64,000 bases of DNA from Albugo candida (taxonomy: Eukaryota > Oomycota > Peronosporomycetes > Albuginales), in assembly GCA_040437565.1 (NCBI GenBank), contig JBDOQK010000068.1, forward strand, positions 62,001 to 126,000, given 5' to 3'. Of this stretch, positions 44,301 through 55,472 are shown piece after piece (position 1 is the stretch's first letter; each line of letters starts with the position of its first letter). The position numbers and the translations under genes are program-made. The notes under the pieces are model-generated. The model did no database searches, was not told the origin of the DNA, and saw nothing but the letters and a program-made list of their open reading frames with translations.

Positions 44301-47137
44301 GTGCGAATGCATCAAACGATACAACATCATTTCCCGCTTTTTCTGATGTCATTTCCATTGACCTCCTCTCCGTGTGAACGGCGGATGGTATCGATCGTAC
44401 CTCTTGATCAAGGGAACATCGTGATGCTGCATTCTGGAGCACAAATCTTGGGTTTTCCAGCGTTGCTCGTGTGTCTTTGAAAATCATATTCGTGATGCAG
44501 ATGGAGGCCGAGTCCACAATATTCGCAAGCGCTTGGGCCGATAGATCGCAGCCATTTCCAAGGACCAAAAGTAGCGTCATGAAAGACCTCAGAAATCTCC
44601 ACATTTCGCGGCGTGTAAGGCTTCCATCTCGATCAACATCAAACAACCGGAACGCGAATGCCAGCTTTTCACTCTTTGATCCAGCAAAGAAGAGCGAGAA
44701 AGAAGACACAAGCTCCTTCAAATCAACTTTTCCCGTTCCAGCTCGATTGAATGCAAAGTAAATTCGAGACATGGAGCTCAAAAAGGCCGGATATACTTGA
44801 GCGGAAAAGCTCAAAGATTTTCGGAACGTTTTGCTGAGCTGTGCTTCTCGTAGACATCTCTTTGCCGATGCGGGTAACAGATCTTGTATGCAAGCATCAA
44901 ACGTATCTTTGTCCATGCTTTTAGCGACAGAACGAACGCTCCAAGACGGACAATTAGACGGTCCAAAAAAAGGTGTGAAGACCTCGAGTAGGCGGGATAA
45001 GCTCACTTGATCAAACTTGGTCACCCTTTGCAGCTCAAAGTAACTCAATAAGTCTCCATTGTCCAGGCACAGAGCTGAAAAAGGTCTTTTCCCAGTCTCG
45101 CCACCGCCAACTTCGATGTCAACTGGTAGATCGAATTCCAAGATGATATCATGTTTCAATACAATCCCAGGCAATGTGGAGGAATCTTTGTGATGTTGTG
45201 AATGCTCATCCATTTCCAACAACAGCAATGGGTCTTCTTCCTTGGCCTCATCCTTCGCCCAATTCTCTTCTGACCGTTTTGCAAACGTGAAACACGATCG
45301 TACTGGAGTGGTATCAAGCAAATCAACTTGAAAAGCTTGTGACACAAAAGCCCATTTTCTAAGATCGAGTAATTCCAACCAGCTGATAGCCTTGAATCCT
45401 CCCGAGTTGTACCACGCTCCAAAGTCCGCAAATGTGAATTCTTCGCCCCAATTTTGTGTCGTAATTGTATGCTCAACGTTTTGACCCTCGTTTCTATTCA
45501 AATCTTCATGAATGCCTTCGGTGATATTCTCGAGTATTTCTTGCTCTCCAGTATCCACGAGATCGAAAATAGAGCCGTGACGTACAATGACGCCATCAGA
45601 AGGTGGAGACAAGAATAATAGCATGATCAGTATAGATCGTAAGAAGCGCCATAATTGCTGAGAATTGAGGTAGCCTTTGCCATCAACGTCGAAAAAGTAG
45701 AAAGCAGCCGCTAATTTATCGCTTTTGGAGCCCCAAGTGAACAAGCTGAACCCTGCAGCCAGCTCTATAGCATCGACATGCTGCAGCTTCGTGGTTGTGA
45801 AAGATTTAAAAACATCAAGAATCAGGTCGCTGAAGCCGTCTTTTCGTGGTGGATTGGAGGTTGTTCGGCTCAAGAGCTCCTCAACAATACGAAAAAACGT
45901 TTTCTCCTCTAAAAGCCCGTCCTCTGTATGCCTCAGAAACGTCTCATAAATCATATTGGGAGTCATACGCGTCCAGCACGTCCACTTTACAATGTCGAAA
46001 AGCGTCTCTGCTGCTGTGCTCGTGATCGCTAAAGTGCCTCCATCCACACCTGAAAATATAAATGTCAAATCTGGCTTGGGTGTGCTTCTCGCCGAAACAT
46101 CCTCTTTCTCTCCCTTTCCTTGGACCTCATGAGATTGCTCTCCTTTTTCTTCATCATCCCAATCAACCTGAATAAGAGCACTCTCCACTGAAGGAGTATG
46201 TGAGGTAGTATGCATGGGGCTTGAAATTCCATTCGATCGCTTTGACTTGGGCCATTGGGTCGTGTCGATGTACTTGAGCCAAGGAACAACAACATCAGGT
46301 TCCAAATCCTCCAAACACGACCAAAGCTGACCAAAAGTGACGCTCTCTGAGTTCTGATGTTTGAAAATATGAGCTACCGTGTTCCTCAGACAGTGAATGA
46401 CTACATCATTCGTGGAGATAAGTGACATTGTATCGACATTTTCTTGTTCGAAAATGGCGATAATAGATAGTAATAAGCAATGTAAGGCTTCTTGAAGAAC
46501 ATTAGCTCGAATGATACGGCTGCATCGCTCTTCCGGTCGTTCAAAGAGCGCCAATTCGATTGCTGTGTCCAATTTGCTCTCCAAGTCTCCGGGTAATAAA
46601 ACCAACGTCGCAATGAATAGCTATGAAAGGCTCTCTTAAATCTCTTGTCTTATTACAAATATAAAGTGTACCTCCTTTCCGCTCTTCTTTGCGACTTGAG
46701 AAAATGTCATATACATTCTCTTCAAAACTGTCTCAATGGGTCGAAATGATTCGCCGGGTTTCAAAGGAAGTAAGAACTCGTAGAATGCGGTCAGGTAAGC
46801 GTCAAAGGTGCTTTCTTGTTGCGTCAGAAACGTCGAAATATCATTTTCTGATCTTTTTATCTGTTTGAGGCGTTTTTGAGCCTCGTGGATCGTAAAGTGA
46901 TGCACTAAAAAGAAAGTCAAAGCGATAAAACGGAAGCTTTGACGATAGAGACGTACATTGGGAGGCTACGAGCGCGTTCTGAATCGTGACAGCGCGTTTT
47001 GCCTGGATGGTGAGAGATCTTTGAGCAATTTCATGAACGAAAGGAAGCTCTAGATCAATGTCTGCGTCAATTGAAGAAAGCGAGACTGGAAGAGGCTGAT
47101 GCGTCGGGGAAGACGCTAGAGATGTCAACGTGCTCAT
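40622..47137 (-). CDS. Giant protein of six tandem EF-hand-like modules with WLELLDLxKW motif
   Basis: Exons 47137-46957, 46904-46672, then 46620 down to 41517 and on from 40983 to 40622 once the overlap is removed; about 1,959 residues, no signal peptide. A module of ~300-370 residues recurs six times. Each has an EF-hand-like helix-loop-helix (best: FDVDRDGSLTRREMWRFLRS, a canonical loop; others such as FDVDGKGYLNSQQ and the SHKEGYVHRRHLF stretch are degenerate). Each then has an aromatic motif ending in tryptophan: VPWLKYIDTTQW (~46270), ISWLELLDLRKW (~45370), IAWIELLDAKKW (~44250), CPWLELLDLTKW (~43170), ISWVELLDVAKW (~42285), NSWLELVDLKNW (~40660), usually after FxxWYxxGGY. The fold suggests tandem calcium-sensor relatives; function unknown. 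The last module carries the allelic gap. Confidence 0.82.
40984..41931. repeat. Gap (41417-41516) flanked by two divergent copies (probable haplotypes)
   Basis: 40984-41416 and 41517-41931 are the same sequence but differ at about eight single bases and by 18 bp in a 6-bp repeat. All other duplicated gap flanks are identical, so these look like two alleles placed side by side. Confidence 0.85.
41292..41328. repeat. Hexanucleotide (GAGCCT)n microsatellite in coding sequence
   Basis: Encodes an SG dipeptide run on the minus strand. This copy has three more 6-bp units than the matching stretch near 41824-41843. Confidence 0.85.
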
Positions 47138-48031
47138 CACTTATACTTCTACTGATTCAGCAGACTATGGACTTGATGAAGCAGCGCAAAGCAGACTCTT
47201 TTTGTAGCGATAATCTTGCAAAGCGTCGGACTCAGCACGACCTAGCTAATGTGATAATACGTGAGAATACATAGAGCGTGCTATGCTAACTTTACAAATA
47301 TTCGATACGATATGTTGTATTAGTTTATACACGCTAGCATATAATATAATGTTATCTGGAATGATTGTAGATTAGATATGAGCAACCTGTAGATGAAGTC
47401 GGGTGATCTTTTCCTTGAATGATCGGTGTAAGCCTGCAATGACACCGTTTCTGGGAGACGATATGCAATGGGATGATTTCACAGCTACCCTTACATCTAA
47501 NNNNNNNNNNNNNNNNNNNNNNNNNNNNNNNNNNNNNNNNNNNNNNNNNNNNNNNNNNNNNNNNNNNNNNNNNNNNNNNNNNNNNNNNNNNNNNNNNNNN
47601 ATTGAAGAAAGCGAGACTGGAAGAGGCTGATGCGTCGGGGAAGACGCTAGAGATGTCAACGTGCTCATCACTTATACTTCTACTGATTCAGCAGACTATG
47701 GACTTGATGAAGCAGCGCAAAGCAGACTCTTTTTGTAGCGATAATCTTGCAAAGCGTCGGACTCAGCACGACCTAGCTAATGTGATAATACGTGAGAATA
47801 CATAGAGCGTGCTATGCTAACTTTACAAATATTCGATACGATATGTTGTATTAGTTTATACACGCTAGCATATAATATAATGTTATCTGGAATGATTGTA
47901 GATTAGATATGAGCAACCTGTAGATGAAGTCGGGTGATCTTTTCCTTGAATGATCGGTGTAAGCCTGCAATGACACCGTTTCTGGGAGACGATATGCAAT
48001 GGGATGATTTCACAGCTACCCTTACATCTAA
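47070..48031. repeat. Assembly gap (47501-47600) with 431 bp duplicated flanks
   Basis: 47070-47500 and 47601-48031 are identical and repeat the start codon of the giant module protein and its 5' flank. Otherwise 47138-48162 holds no gene. Confidence 0.95.
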
Positions 48032-48162
48032 GTCCACCGCAACTTAATTCCTTCGTAAATAAATGCTATATATACGATTAGGATCCTTTCGATGCTGAAA
48101 ATAAGCTTTTTATTTTTGTAACGTGAGCATCGAGACTCTAGCTTCATTGTCATTTTACTTGA

Positions 48163-48936
48163 ATGAGTCCATTACGACGAGGATTGAGAAGTCATTTAAA
48201 CAAGCGATTTACTGATTTCTTCCTTACAAAACCGCCCACAACAATTCCAATCATACGTCAGCCCTTTGCTGCCCGAAAATCCACGAGTTTTAGCGGAATG
48301 TATGTACTCCCACCTCGACCGGCATTTCCATCGCTGCGTCCATCCATTAGTAAGGACATTGAGGCTATTTTTCGACAGGTTGATCGAAACAATGATGGAA
48401 TGATTTCAAAAGAGGAATTTCGTGCTTGTATCGTGTCACATTTTGGGCTGAATAGTTCAAAAGATGGAGAAACATCACATGAAAACGTAGTGACGCGGCC
48501 TACAAATCAGCAACTTCGACTTGTGATGTTAGGCTCTGCTATACCTTTTGTTGGATTTGGGCTGGTCGATAACATTATACTGCTTGCAGCTGGGGATATG
48601 ATCGAAGATTACTTTCACGGTGCGTATCACATTTCGATTCTGTGCGCAGCGGCACTCGGGAATACAGTATCCGATGTCATTGGACTGAGTTTGGGAGGCG
48701 TAATTGAGCAATTTGCTCGTAAAATTGGTATACCCGATCCCAATTTGTCCAAGAAGCAGGCTAATATGGCCATTACCCACTGGTGCAACTTTTTTGCGTC
48801 CGCTATCGGTATCACTGTCGGTTGTCTTCTTGGTATGGTTCCACTTTTATTCATGGATCGTGATGGTGAGAAGCTGAAAGTAAAGAAAGAAAGCGGGGCA
48901 TCCGTATCGTCACTTCGAATAGAACTCGCTTCATAA
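48163..48936 (+). CDS. EF-hand TMEM65-family protein, probably mitochondrial
   Basis: 257 residues, intronless, ATG 48163. The leader is basic with no acidic residue before residue 18 (MSPLRRGLRSHLNKRF), consistent with mitochondrial import. A single canonical EF-hand follows at about 74-85 (DRNNDGMISKEEF: D, N, D, G, E at ligand positions). From about 117 the TMEM65 domain: LRLVMLGSAIPFVGFGLVDN, IILLAAGDMIEDYF, ILCAAALGNTVSDVIGLSLG, GVIEQFARKIGIPDP, then WCNFFASAIGITVGCLLGM and PLLFMDRD. In animals TMEM65 is an inner-membrane protein linked to sodium-dependent calcium export from mitochondria. Here a calcium sensor is fused to it. Family match strong; localisation inferred. Confidence 0.88.
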   Translation: MSPLRRGLRSHLNKRFTDFFLTKPPTTIPIIRQPFAARKSTSFSGMYVLPPRPAFPSLRPSISKDIEAIFRQVDRNNDGMISKEEFRACIVSHFGLNSSKDGETSHENVVTRPTNQQLRLVMLGSAIPFVGFGLVDNIILLAAGDMIEDYFHGAYHISILCAAALGNTVSDVIGLSLGGVIEQFARKIGIPDPNLSKKQANMAITHWCNFFASAIGITVGCLLGMVPLLFMDRDGEKLKVKKESGASVSSLRIELAS

Positions 48937-49472
48937 ATAGGAACTATTTGTTGACTTGTCATCTATTGGCAAAGTTTCAGACATAGTAATCGGATGTTTC
49001 GAAGTCGGCGATAACAATTGCTTCAAAATGTGGCGGACGTGGAGGCAGAGTGGAAACTCTGTAGATTGTGCAGAAAAATTGCCAAGATCTCTTAGCAGCC
49101 ATTAAGGAGTCAATCGATGTTAGCCAATTGTTACACATTCCCGTCGTTGTCTCGATCTTCCACTTTGACATATTTCTTGCTGACGTTGAAGGCATTGTAA
49201 GACATACAATACATCTAATAAGAAGCTAAAGCCAAAAGCGGGACAGAAGCAGTCAAACGAGGCTTTGTGAAAGGCAAACAGAGCTCGGATTCAAATTATA
49301 TTTATAAAGGCGACGATGACTATCGGTAATAGCATCTTCCATAATGTATGACTCTGAACAAGTCAAAGCATATCAGAAAACATCGGTCGCTCTTCTTTCT
49401 CAACATTGGAGAGCGATTTGCTATACAGTAGTCGATCCGGTGCTTTGAAGACGAAGATTTGCAGACTTGAAT
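48937..49472. other. Intergenic, nothing recognised
   Basis: About 535 bp between the convergent TMEM65 and cystinosin genes. No gene or repeat seen. Confidence 0.55.
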
Positions 49473-50579
49473 TTACTTGCGATTTTCAAGGTCATACAGA
49501 AACGGGCGTTTCTCCATTTTGTCGGTCGTTTGCTGTCGCTCAGCATATAACACATAATGTTGCACGATAAATACGGTGTCGACCAGAATACTTACAAAAC
49601 CCAGTCCAAACTTGACAGGATTCCCAGTCAACGCTCCCCAGTCATTTGTCGACCAGCTATCCAGTGCCTGTTGTCCAAAAGATAAGAATCCACCGGCAAT
49701 ATCCAAAAGGACATTCCAAATAGTCCATCCCACAGTTGACTGGCGACTCTGATTCAGTAGAATTTGCGGAATGTTTTTGGTCAATGTTGTGCATAGTTTG
49801 ACATAACTCAAGAGATATAATAAATTGATAACTTTGAAAAAAGAGCAGTGTTCATTGCCACTGATCCAGATCGTCATACCAAATATCACACTGGTAAGAA
49901 TCGTTCCGCTCGTCCAGGTGAGAGTCGCTTTGCTTACGCGTTGATTACCCCGTGGGTAAATCATACATTGATACAATGAGACTGCTATGAGCAATGTAGC
50001 ATGCAACGAAAAGAATACGTCGTTCAACTCAACGGCATTACGATTCCCATGATGCTGTTCCATGTATTGCTTCTGCACAGTGCTGCTGTAGTAAAATGCG
50101 CAATTAAATGCCGCGTAGCACGAAAACCCAAGCAGATTGAGAACTGTGTAATCCAGCGAAAGCCCAACAACTGTTTTACGCTGATAATTCAGTATAATTT
50201 GGGGATAAAAGCTGATACTCCAGCACATAAAGTAAATCCATCCGATGATCGACGAAATCCGATTGTAAGGCTTCGGAATATTCTGATTTGCATCCAAAAG
50301 AAGCCCAAGAACTACTCCCGTAAGCAGAATAAGCGCAGATACCGATAGAACACGAACTCTCTCCGACGGATATCCATTCACAGATTCTATATCGTAAAAA
50401 TTCATTGTGACTGTGCGGACAGGAACACTATTTTTTGACGCATTTTCGGTAAATCCAATCACCAGCAAAAGATGGCATGAGTCAACGCTGTTTCTGTCTT
50501 GATTGGTTTTGCTATGGCCAATCCTGTAGCAGTTTTGTGTCGACATGTCATATTGTCGCATATTTGTCAACAGAGACAT
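49473..50579 (-). CDS. CTNS: Cystinosin-like lysosomal/vacuolar cystine transporter
   Basis: PQ-loop transporter, proton-coupled cystine exporter of lysosome-like compartments. 368 residues in one frame. Seven hydrophobic helices; both PQ motifs present: WSISFYPQIILNYQRKTVVG and LTKNIPQILLNQSRQSTVGW. The family signature GLSLDYTVLNLLGFSCYAAF follows loop 1. WNVLLDIAGGFLSFGQQALD and the aspartate of NPVKFGLGFVSILVDTVF are typical. The C-terminal tail YDLENRK is short. The N-terminal ~60 residues before MNFYDIES may be 5' UTR or a luminal extension; ATG 50579 is one possible start and a downstream ATG (MNFYDIE) the other. Confidence 0.92.
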   Translation of the reverse strand: MSLLTNMRQYDMSTQNCYRIGHSKTNQDRNSVDSCHLLLVIGFTENASKNSVPVRTVTMNFYDIESVNGYPSERVRVLSVSALILLTGVVLGLLLDANQNIPKPYNRISSIIGWIYFMCWSISFYPQIILNYQRKTVVGLSLDYTVLNLLGFSCYAAFNCAFYYSSTVQKQYMEQHHGNRNAVELNDVFFSLHATLLIAVSLYQCMIYPRGNQRVSKATLTWTSGTILTSVIFGMTIWISGNEHCSFFKVINLLYLLSYVKLCTTLTKNIPQILLNQSRQSTVGWTIWNVLLDIAGGFLSFGQQALDSWSTNDWGALTGNPVKFGLGFVSILVDTVFIVQHYVLYAERQQTTDKMEKRPFLYDLENRK

Positions 50580-50833
50580 TCGTTTGCATTCTATTTACTC
50601 ATTGATTGCGTCTATTATCGTATGAAGAAACACTATGGTACTGCCTAACAACTTGAAGCTGTACATTTTGTATTGGATAAGACCAAATCGATCTGCAATG
50701 CGAGCTGTTTTGATGATGCTAACTACCTTTGTCGTATACTACAGAACGTCGTTGTGCACCCCCATGAGCCTTTATGTCACCTCAGATACTATCGTAATCG
50801 AGCATACCACTTGGGAATTGTGTGCTCGTTTAT

Positions 50834-51127
50834 TCATGGAAATGGAATAAGGGTGCGTTTGAGAGCTTTGTGTAAAGCATAGACTGTAATCATCACCGCC
50901 AGCTGCGCCTTTGTCGATGTATAAGCTCCTGATTTTAAATGTACAAAGAAATATGCGGCTATAACAATGCTCAATTCCATGACGATGCAGTATATACTGT
51001 TCGCATCGTGGCTGCCCGACATAGCCCTCCCACCAAATAAGTATAAAAGAATAGATTCCATGGGGTTCAATGCAAATCTTTTTTTCGATGCAAGGTCTTC
51101 TGTATAGTGACTGCGTTCTTGTTTCAT
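50834..51127 (-). CDS. Small hypothetical membrane protein
   Basis: 97 residues from ATG 51127 (MKQERSHYTEDLASKKRFAL). Two or three hydrophobic segments: MESILLYLFGG, IYCIVMELSIVIAAYFFVH and AQLAVMITVYALHKAL; short basic end (KRTLIPFP). Not recognised. The composition is more protein-like than other small frames here, and the flanking spaces fit a small gene, but a single short frame cannot be proven. Confidence 0.45.
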   Translation of the reverse strand: MKQERSHYTEDLASKKRFALNPMESILLYLFGGRAMSGSHDANSIYCIVMELSIVIAAYFFVHLKSGAYTSTKAQLAVMITVYALHKALKRTLIPFP

Positions 51128-51318
51128 CAATTACTCATCTCTTAATCCCTGACTGCTTTCAGTAAAGAAATATCGACAGCGTCTAACATTTTATCAGAAA
51201 CGCACGGCGATGGTATTCTGCCTTGGGGTAGATGCTGATTAGTTATATATAAAGCTCAATGATCGCACACACCGTTTGAGAGTCTTGATTCAATTCTAGG
51301 CCATCAAGTGCAAGATAA

Positions 51319-53624
51319 ATGAGTTCTGCTAGTAGCGGAGCAGAATCTATGAACGCTACACGGAACCAGCAGTGCTTTCAGCTCGATGGCGGAGTAATAA
51401 ATTCATTCGAATTAGAGGACAACGTATGGAAGCATCTTGTTGCGGGAATGAAACAAACTCTACTGCTGCACCCCATGGACCCATTTTTATACCTTTCTGA
51501 CTACATGCGCACCGCAGTAAGCCTTACACCAAGTTTATCGTATCATGTGTATGCTCACTATGACTATAGCTGAATATGAAACATCGAATTACGGCAGCAA
51601 TGAGTACAAAAGGTTATCTTTGTATGCATCATAATCAACGAACCATTCATTATCTCGTGTCTGACTTGGAGAAACTGCGCTCAGATTTCCGAAACGCGGC
51701 AAAAAAGCTTGAGAATTTGGAACTTGTTTTACGCATGAGATCTCACATGCCGTCAGTGAACGAGTGTATCACGGAGTTCGTCACCTTAGTCGATAAACCT
51801 TTATCTATCAATGGTTCAGTCGCGCAACAAATAGGCTCGAGTCTAAACAATGAAGCACAGCCTACAGCTCAAGCACACGATTATCGCTTCGATCAAATCA
51901 GTAGCGACTCGGAAGAGTATAAAAGGCTGATTTTGTACGGAATCACGGATTGTATAATCAGAGTAGAGTCAATTCAGTCACAAGATTCAAAAGAAATTCT
52001 CATCAAATACATTTACGAGCTTTCACAAGCATTTCAGCAGGAGACAGCTGTCATGCCCCTACTTGGACAGGATTGTGATAGAATGAACAACAAAATCGAA
52101 GAGCTTCGAATCGAGTGCTCTAAATATCGAGCACTGCTGGAACAATGCAACACTGATTACAATGCCGCAGTTCAAGCAAAACTTCGTCGTGATTTCTATC
52201 ACGTCAGGCTTCAAGCGACTCAGGCAAGTATACTGCCGCACGAAGAGACAAAAAATCGTCATGTGCTCATAAATAATATCAAACACTGGATTCCCATTTC
52301 TGCAATTTTGTGGCCTGCGCTCAATGATTTGGAGAAAGTCGCTTTGCAAAGAGCTGAACACTTACTAATGGAGGAAGAGGAAGAGCGATGCAAATCTTTA
52401 CTGAAACTAAACAAGCTGAACAATGAAATCGTAAGGTTACAAGCTCTGTTTCGAGGGTTTGCCACGCGAAAGTATAGGCAGCGTTTGCTTGTACGCTACA
52501 ATGAGGCTGTCACTCGGCTTCAGCGTTTCTGGAAAAAAGCTGTACGAAATGGCGATACACTACCAATTTGGTGCGTTCTTGGCAGAGAAGTATTGGTAGA
52601 TGCCAACTTGGCAAGAAATCTGGCCATTACCTTCACATTTTTCCCAAAAAAGGATTTTCCGACGGGGAATTGGAAGCGTGTCGAGGGTAAGACACTGGAC
52701 GAAATGATGGATCTATGTCGCAGGGATGAGTACAGTGCAGGGTTTGCAACGAATGGGACCTTCAAACGATTCATTCCTCGTAAATTGACTCAGCTCAAGA
52801 TCATGGACGATTCCTACGCCCTTGCATGCAAACCGGGCGAAACAGCGGGACTTTGCGGTTTATACGTCAAAACTTGGCCGACGAGGAAGACTGAATTCAT
52901 ACGAGTGATCCAGTCCGGGATTATCGTCAGTGTACCAAGCAATCGTCATGGACTTGTGACAATCATAATCGATGGGGTCGGTACTGAGGGTCATGTGCCT
53001 ATCTCCGCACTGAAAGATCGATGGAAGTATGTTTGGATACGGGAGAGGAAAGATACTGAAAAGGCGAGGAAATTCGGAAGACGAGTCGCTGTTGGACAGA
53101 TATTTTCACATCGAGGTATCAGAGACTATCCCCCCGAGGATCTGCTGATTGACCGCAAAGACGTGGATATTGTGAGGCCTGCAAATTTATTGAAGTCAGC
53201 ATTGAGAGATGATCAGCACCCTTATCAAGCAGCCATAATGTCGGACGAACACTCCACATTATCCCTGGTGTATGAGGACCAGCTCACACACCTTCTGATG
53301 CGCGAAGTACCATCACGACGCACGCATTATCACGCAAAAGAGCGTGAGCAGGTGATTAAGGCACGGATGAAAGCATATCAGAAAGCATGGGGTGCTTTTT
53401 GCGCTCAGCAAGAACATAATTCGGTCATAATGATCCAATGTGCTTGGAGAAGAAACCAAGCAAGAATGGAGGTTCGGCGCGTCCTCCAATTACGCATGCA
53501 GGAAAAGCAGCATGAAGATACAATAGAGCATCGGCTTGAAAAACCAAAAAAACACCCGATTGTCCTCACTGGCTTTTTTCGCTCAAAACGAAGAGGTCGT
53601 GTGCCAAAATCGAGAAGTAGCTAA
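51319..53624 (+). CDS. IQ-motif protein with RIIa/DPY-30-like N terminus
   Basis: Exons 51319-51516 and 51570-53624 (intron 53 nt) join in frame to 750 residues. The N terminus ends in VAGMKQTLLLHPMDPFLYLSDYMR, the helix-turn-helix style of RIIa/DPY-30 dimerisation-docking domains (PxxPxxFLxxYM). Long coiled coils follow (LEKLRSDFRNAAKKLENLEL, MNNKIEELRIECSKYRALLE). IQ calmodulin-binding motifs: IVRLQALFRGFATRKYRQRL and VIMIQCAWRRNQARMEVRR. Between them is a globular region of unknown fold (LGREVLVDANLARNLAITFT). This mix is common in ciliary/flagellar proteins, which zoospore-forming oomycetes keep; that role is inference. Confidence 0.72.
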
Positions 53625-53720
53625 AATACGCTCTTCGTCCCACTTGATTGGATGGATGTAAGACCCAAGTCGCCCGTACACAAGTTTCATAATCTCATTC
53701 TATTGAAAAGAATGTATACA

Positions 53721-55316
53721 CTAAAACCCAAAAGGCCTCTGCGTATTCTGAGTTCCACAGTTTTCCTGACCTAAATTAACGAACGCTTTATCCAGTCCAT
53801 TTGTTGGCATCGTTGCATTTGAGCTGCCTAGCGAAGCCTGCTGATACAAAGAACCGTTTGTATTCACTGTATTCACTGCTGCAGTTGGACCAAAATTTCC
53901 AACCATTGGCATACCCGCATTCGGTACTCCATGCATTCCGGCGTACATCGGCATTGCTCTTGGAGGTTGACACATCATTGGATTCATCATCCCTTCGCAT
54001 AGAACATTTAATACCTGTTTAGAGAGCGATGAGCAAAACAGTATATATGCTATCTTACCAGGATGAACGCCGCTGTTCGCAAACATCTGACCCATTGGAT
54101 GCGCAACCGATTGCCCAACTGGATGCCCCATCATTCCCATTCCTTGGTTCGGATACATAGCGATGCCCATACTGTTATTCATCATCGGATTGGGGATGGG
54201 ATTTTGCATCATTGGATTGATCCCTTGTGTGGCAGGTGTCATCATCGGACCTGGCATACAAGCTCCAGGCATATTCACCATGCCGAATGGATTATTAGAG
54301 GTGGTTGACGCACTAGGATTAGGTCCAAAGTTGGCCATGATAGAAGCCATTTTATTTTGATGTTGATTTGAGGGTGGAGCCACTGAAGAAGGATTCGGGA
54401 AATTGTCCATTTGACCAGAGGATCTATCAAAAGATGCCCAGTCGTCTTGTCCTTGCCCCCCTTGACTTTGTATTGGCTGTGATGGGGCAGAAGCTCCTGG
54501 AGCTGGGATCCGTGGTGCCGTGACCGGGACTGGAGCAGGTAGCGAAGTACTGGGAGCAGGAAACTCATCAAACGATAGAATATCATGTGTTACGGGAGCC
54601 TTTGGTCGTTGTGCACTTGGCTGCGTTGCCTTGAAAGCCTCTCCATTTTGCTGGGTTCTGTGATGGGATGAAGTCCGAGAAGCCGCAGTCATAGGAGTTT
54701 TATTCTCATTTGAATCTCGCCTCTCATTTCCAGCAGATTCCTCTTGTTTTGCTTTCCCTTGTTTCGAAGCACGATGCCCTTCCTCGCGATTCGAGCCGTC
54801 TCCTTCCCGAGCCACGAAACGACGACGTTCATATTTGTCTCGAATCCACATTTCTTTATCTCGTACATTCGAGTGTTCTGTTGGTGGGCGGAGATCTCGC
54901 GGAACATTAGCTTCATAATACTCTTTTGCGCGCGCATTTCCCCATTTTTGCATTTGCTATCAAAGGAAACTTCAACTAGAGTCTTCAATTAAGGAAAAAC
55001 ACTGTACACACTACCTTCACTTGGTCGGATGTCCATGAGTCCAGATTCACACTGCGAACAAAGGTCAGATGGACGCCCAGACTGCGGTGAATTCCAGAGC
55101 ACGCGATGCAAATGAAAACGCCAAGATTGATTGAAGCCCATCGCGGCCCTAAGTGCAGCATCGCAGATCGAAGAACGTACCAATGAGCCTTTACTCACCT
55201 CGAGCGCCGCAATCTGCACAAAATTTGTTGTCCTCGCGTTTGATCAATTCGTCGAGAATTTTCTTCAGCTTTGTCTGATCTTCTGGCCCTTTCGCTGGAG
55301 CTCCATATCGGCTCAT
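53721..55316 (-). CDS. ArfGAP-domain protein (SMAP/AGFG-like)
   Basis: GTPase-activating protein for Arf GTPases in vesicle traffic. Exons 55316-55199, 55148-55015, 54956-54059, 53992-53721, 473 residues. The ArfGAP zinc finger is complete after splicing: [40 protein letters not shown] (CxxC-x16-CxxC with the catalytic arginine of HRSLG), [32 protein letters not shown]. Then a charged linker, an adaptor-like DILSFDEF and DDWASFDR segment, and a C-terminal region very rich in Met, Pro, Gly and Asn ([20 protein letters not shown]), resembling the clathrin-binding low-complexity tails of SMAP proteins. Confidence 0.92.
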
Positions 55317-55472
55317 TGTGTGGGAATTATATAGAGATAGGGCGCTTACGGCGACGAAAGAGAAACAGTCACAGAATGAGCTGCAAATGTCTTTTTTGGC
55401 TCTTGTTCAAAAAGCCGTTTAATAACAGAAAATAACGGCATCTATGTACCGTATTTGCGCAATTACAGCGCT

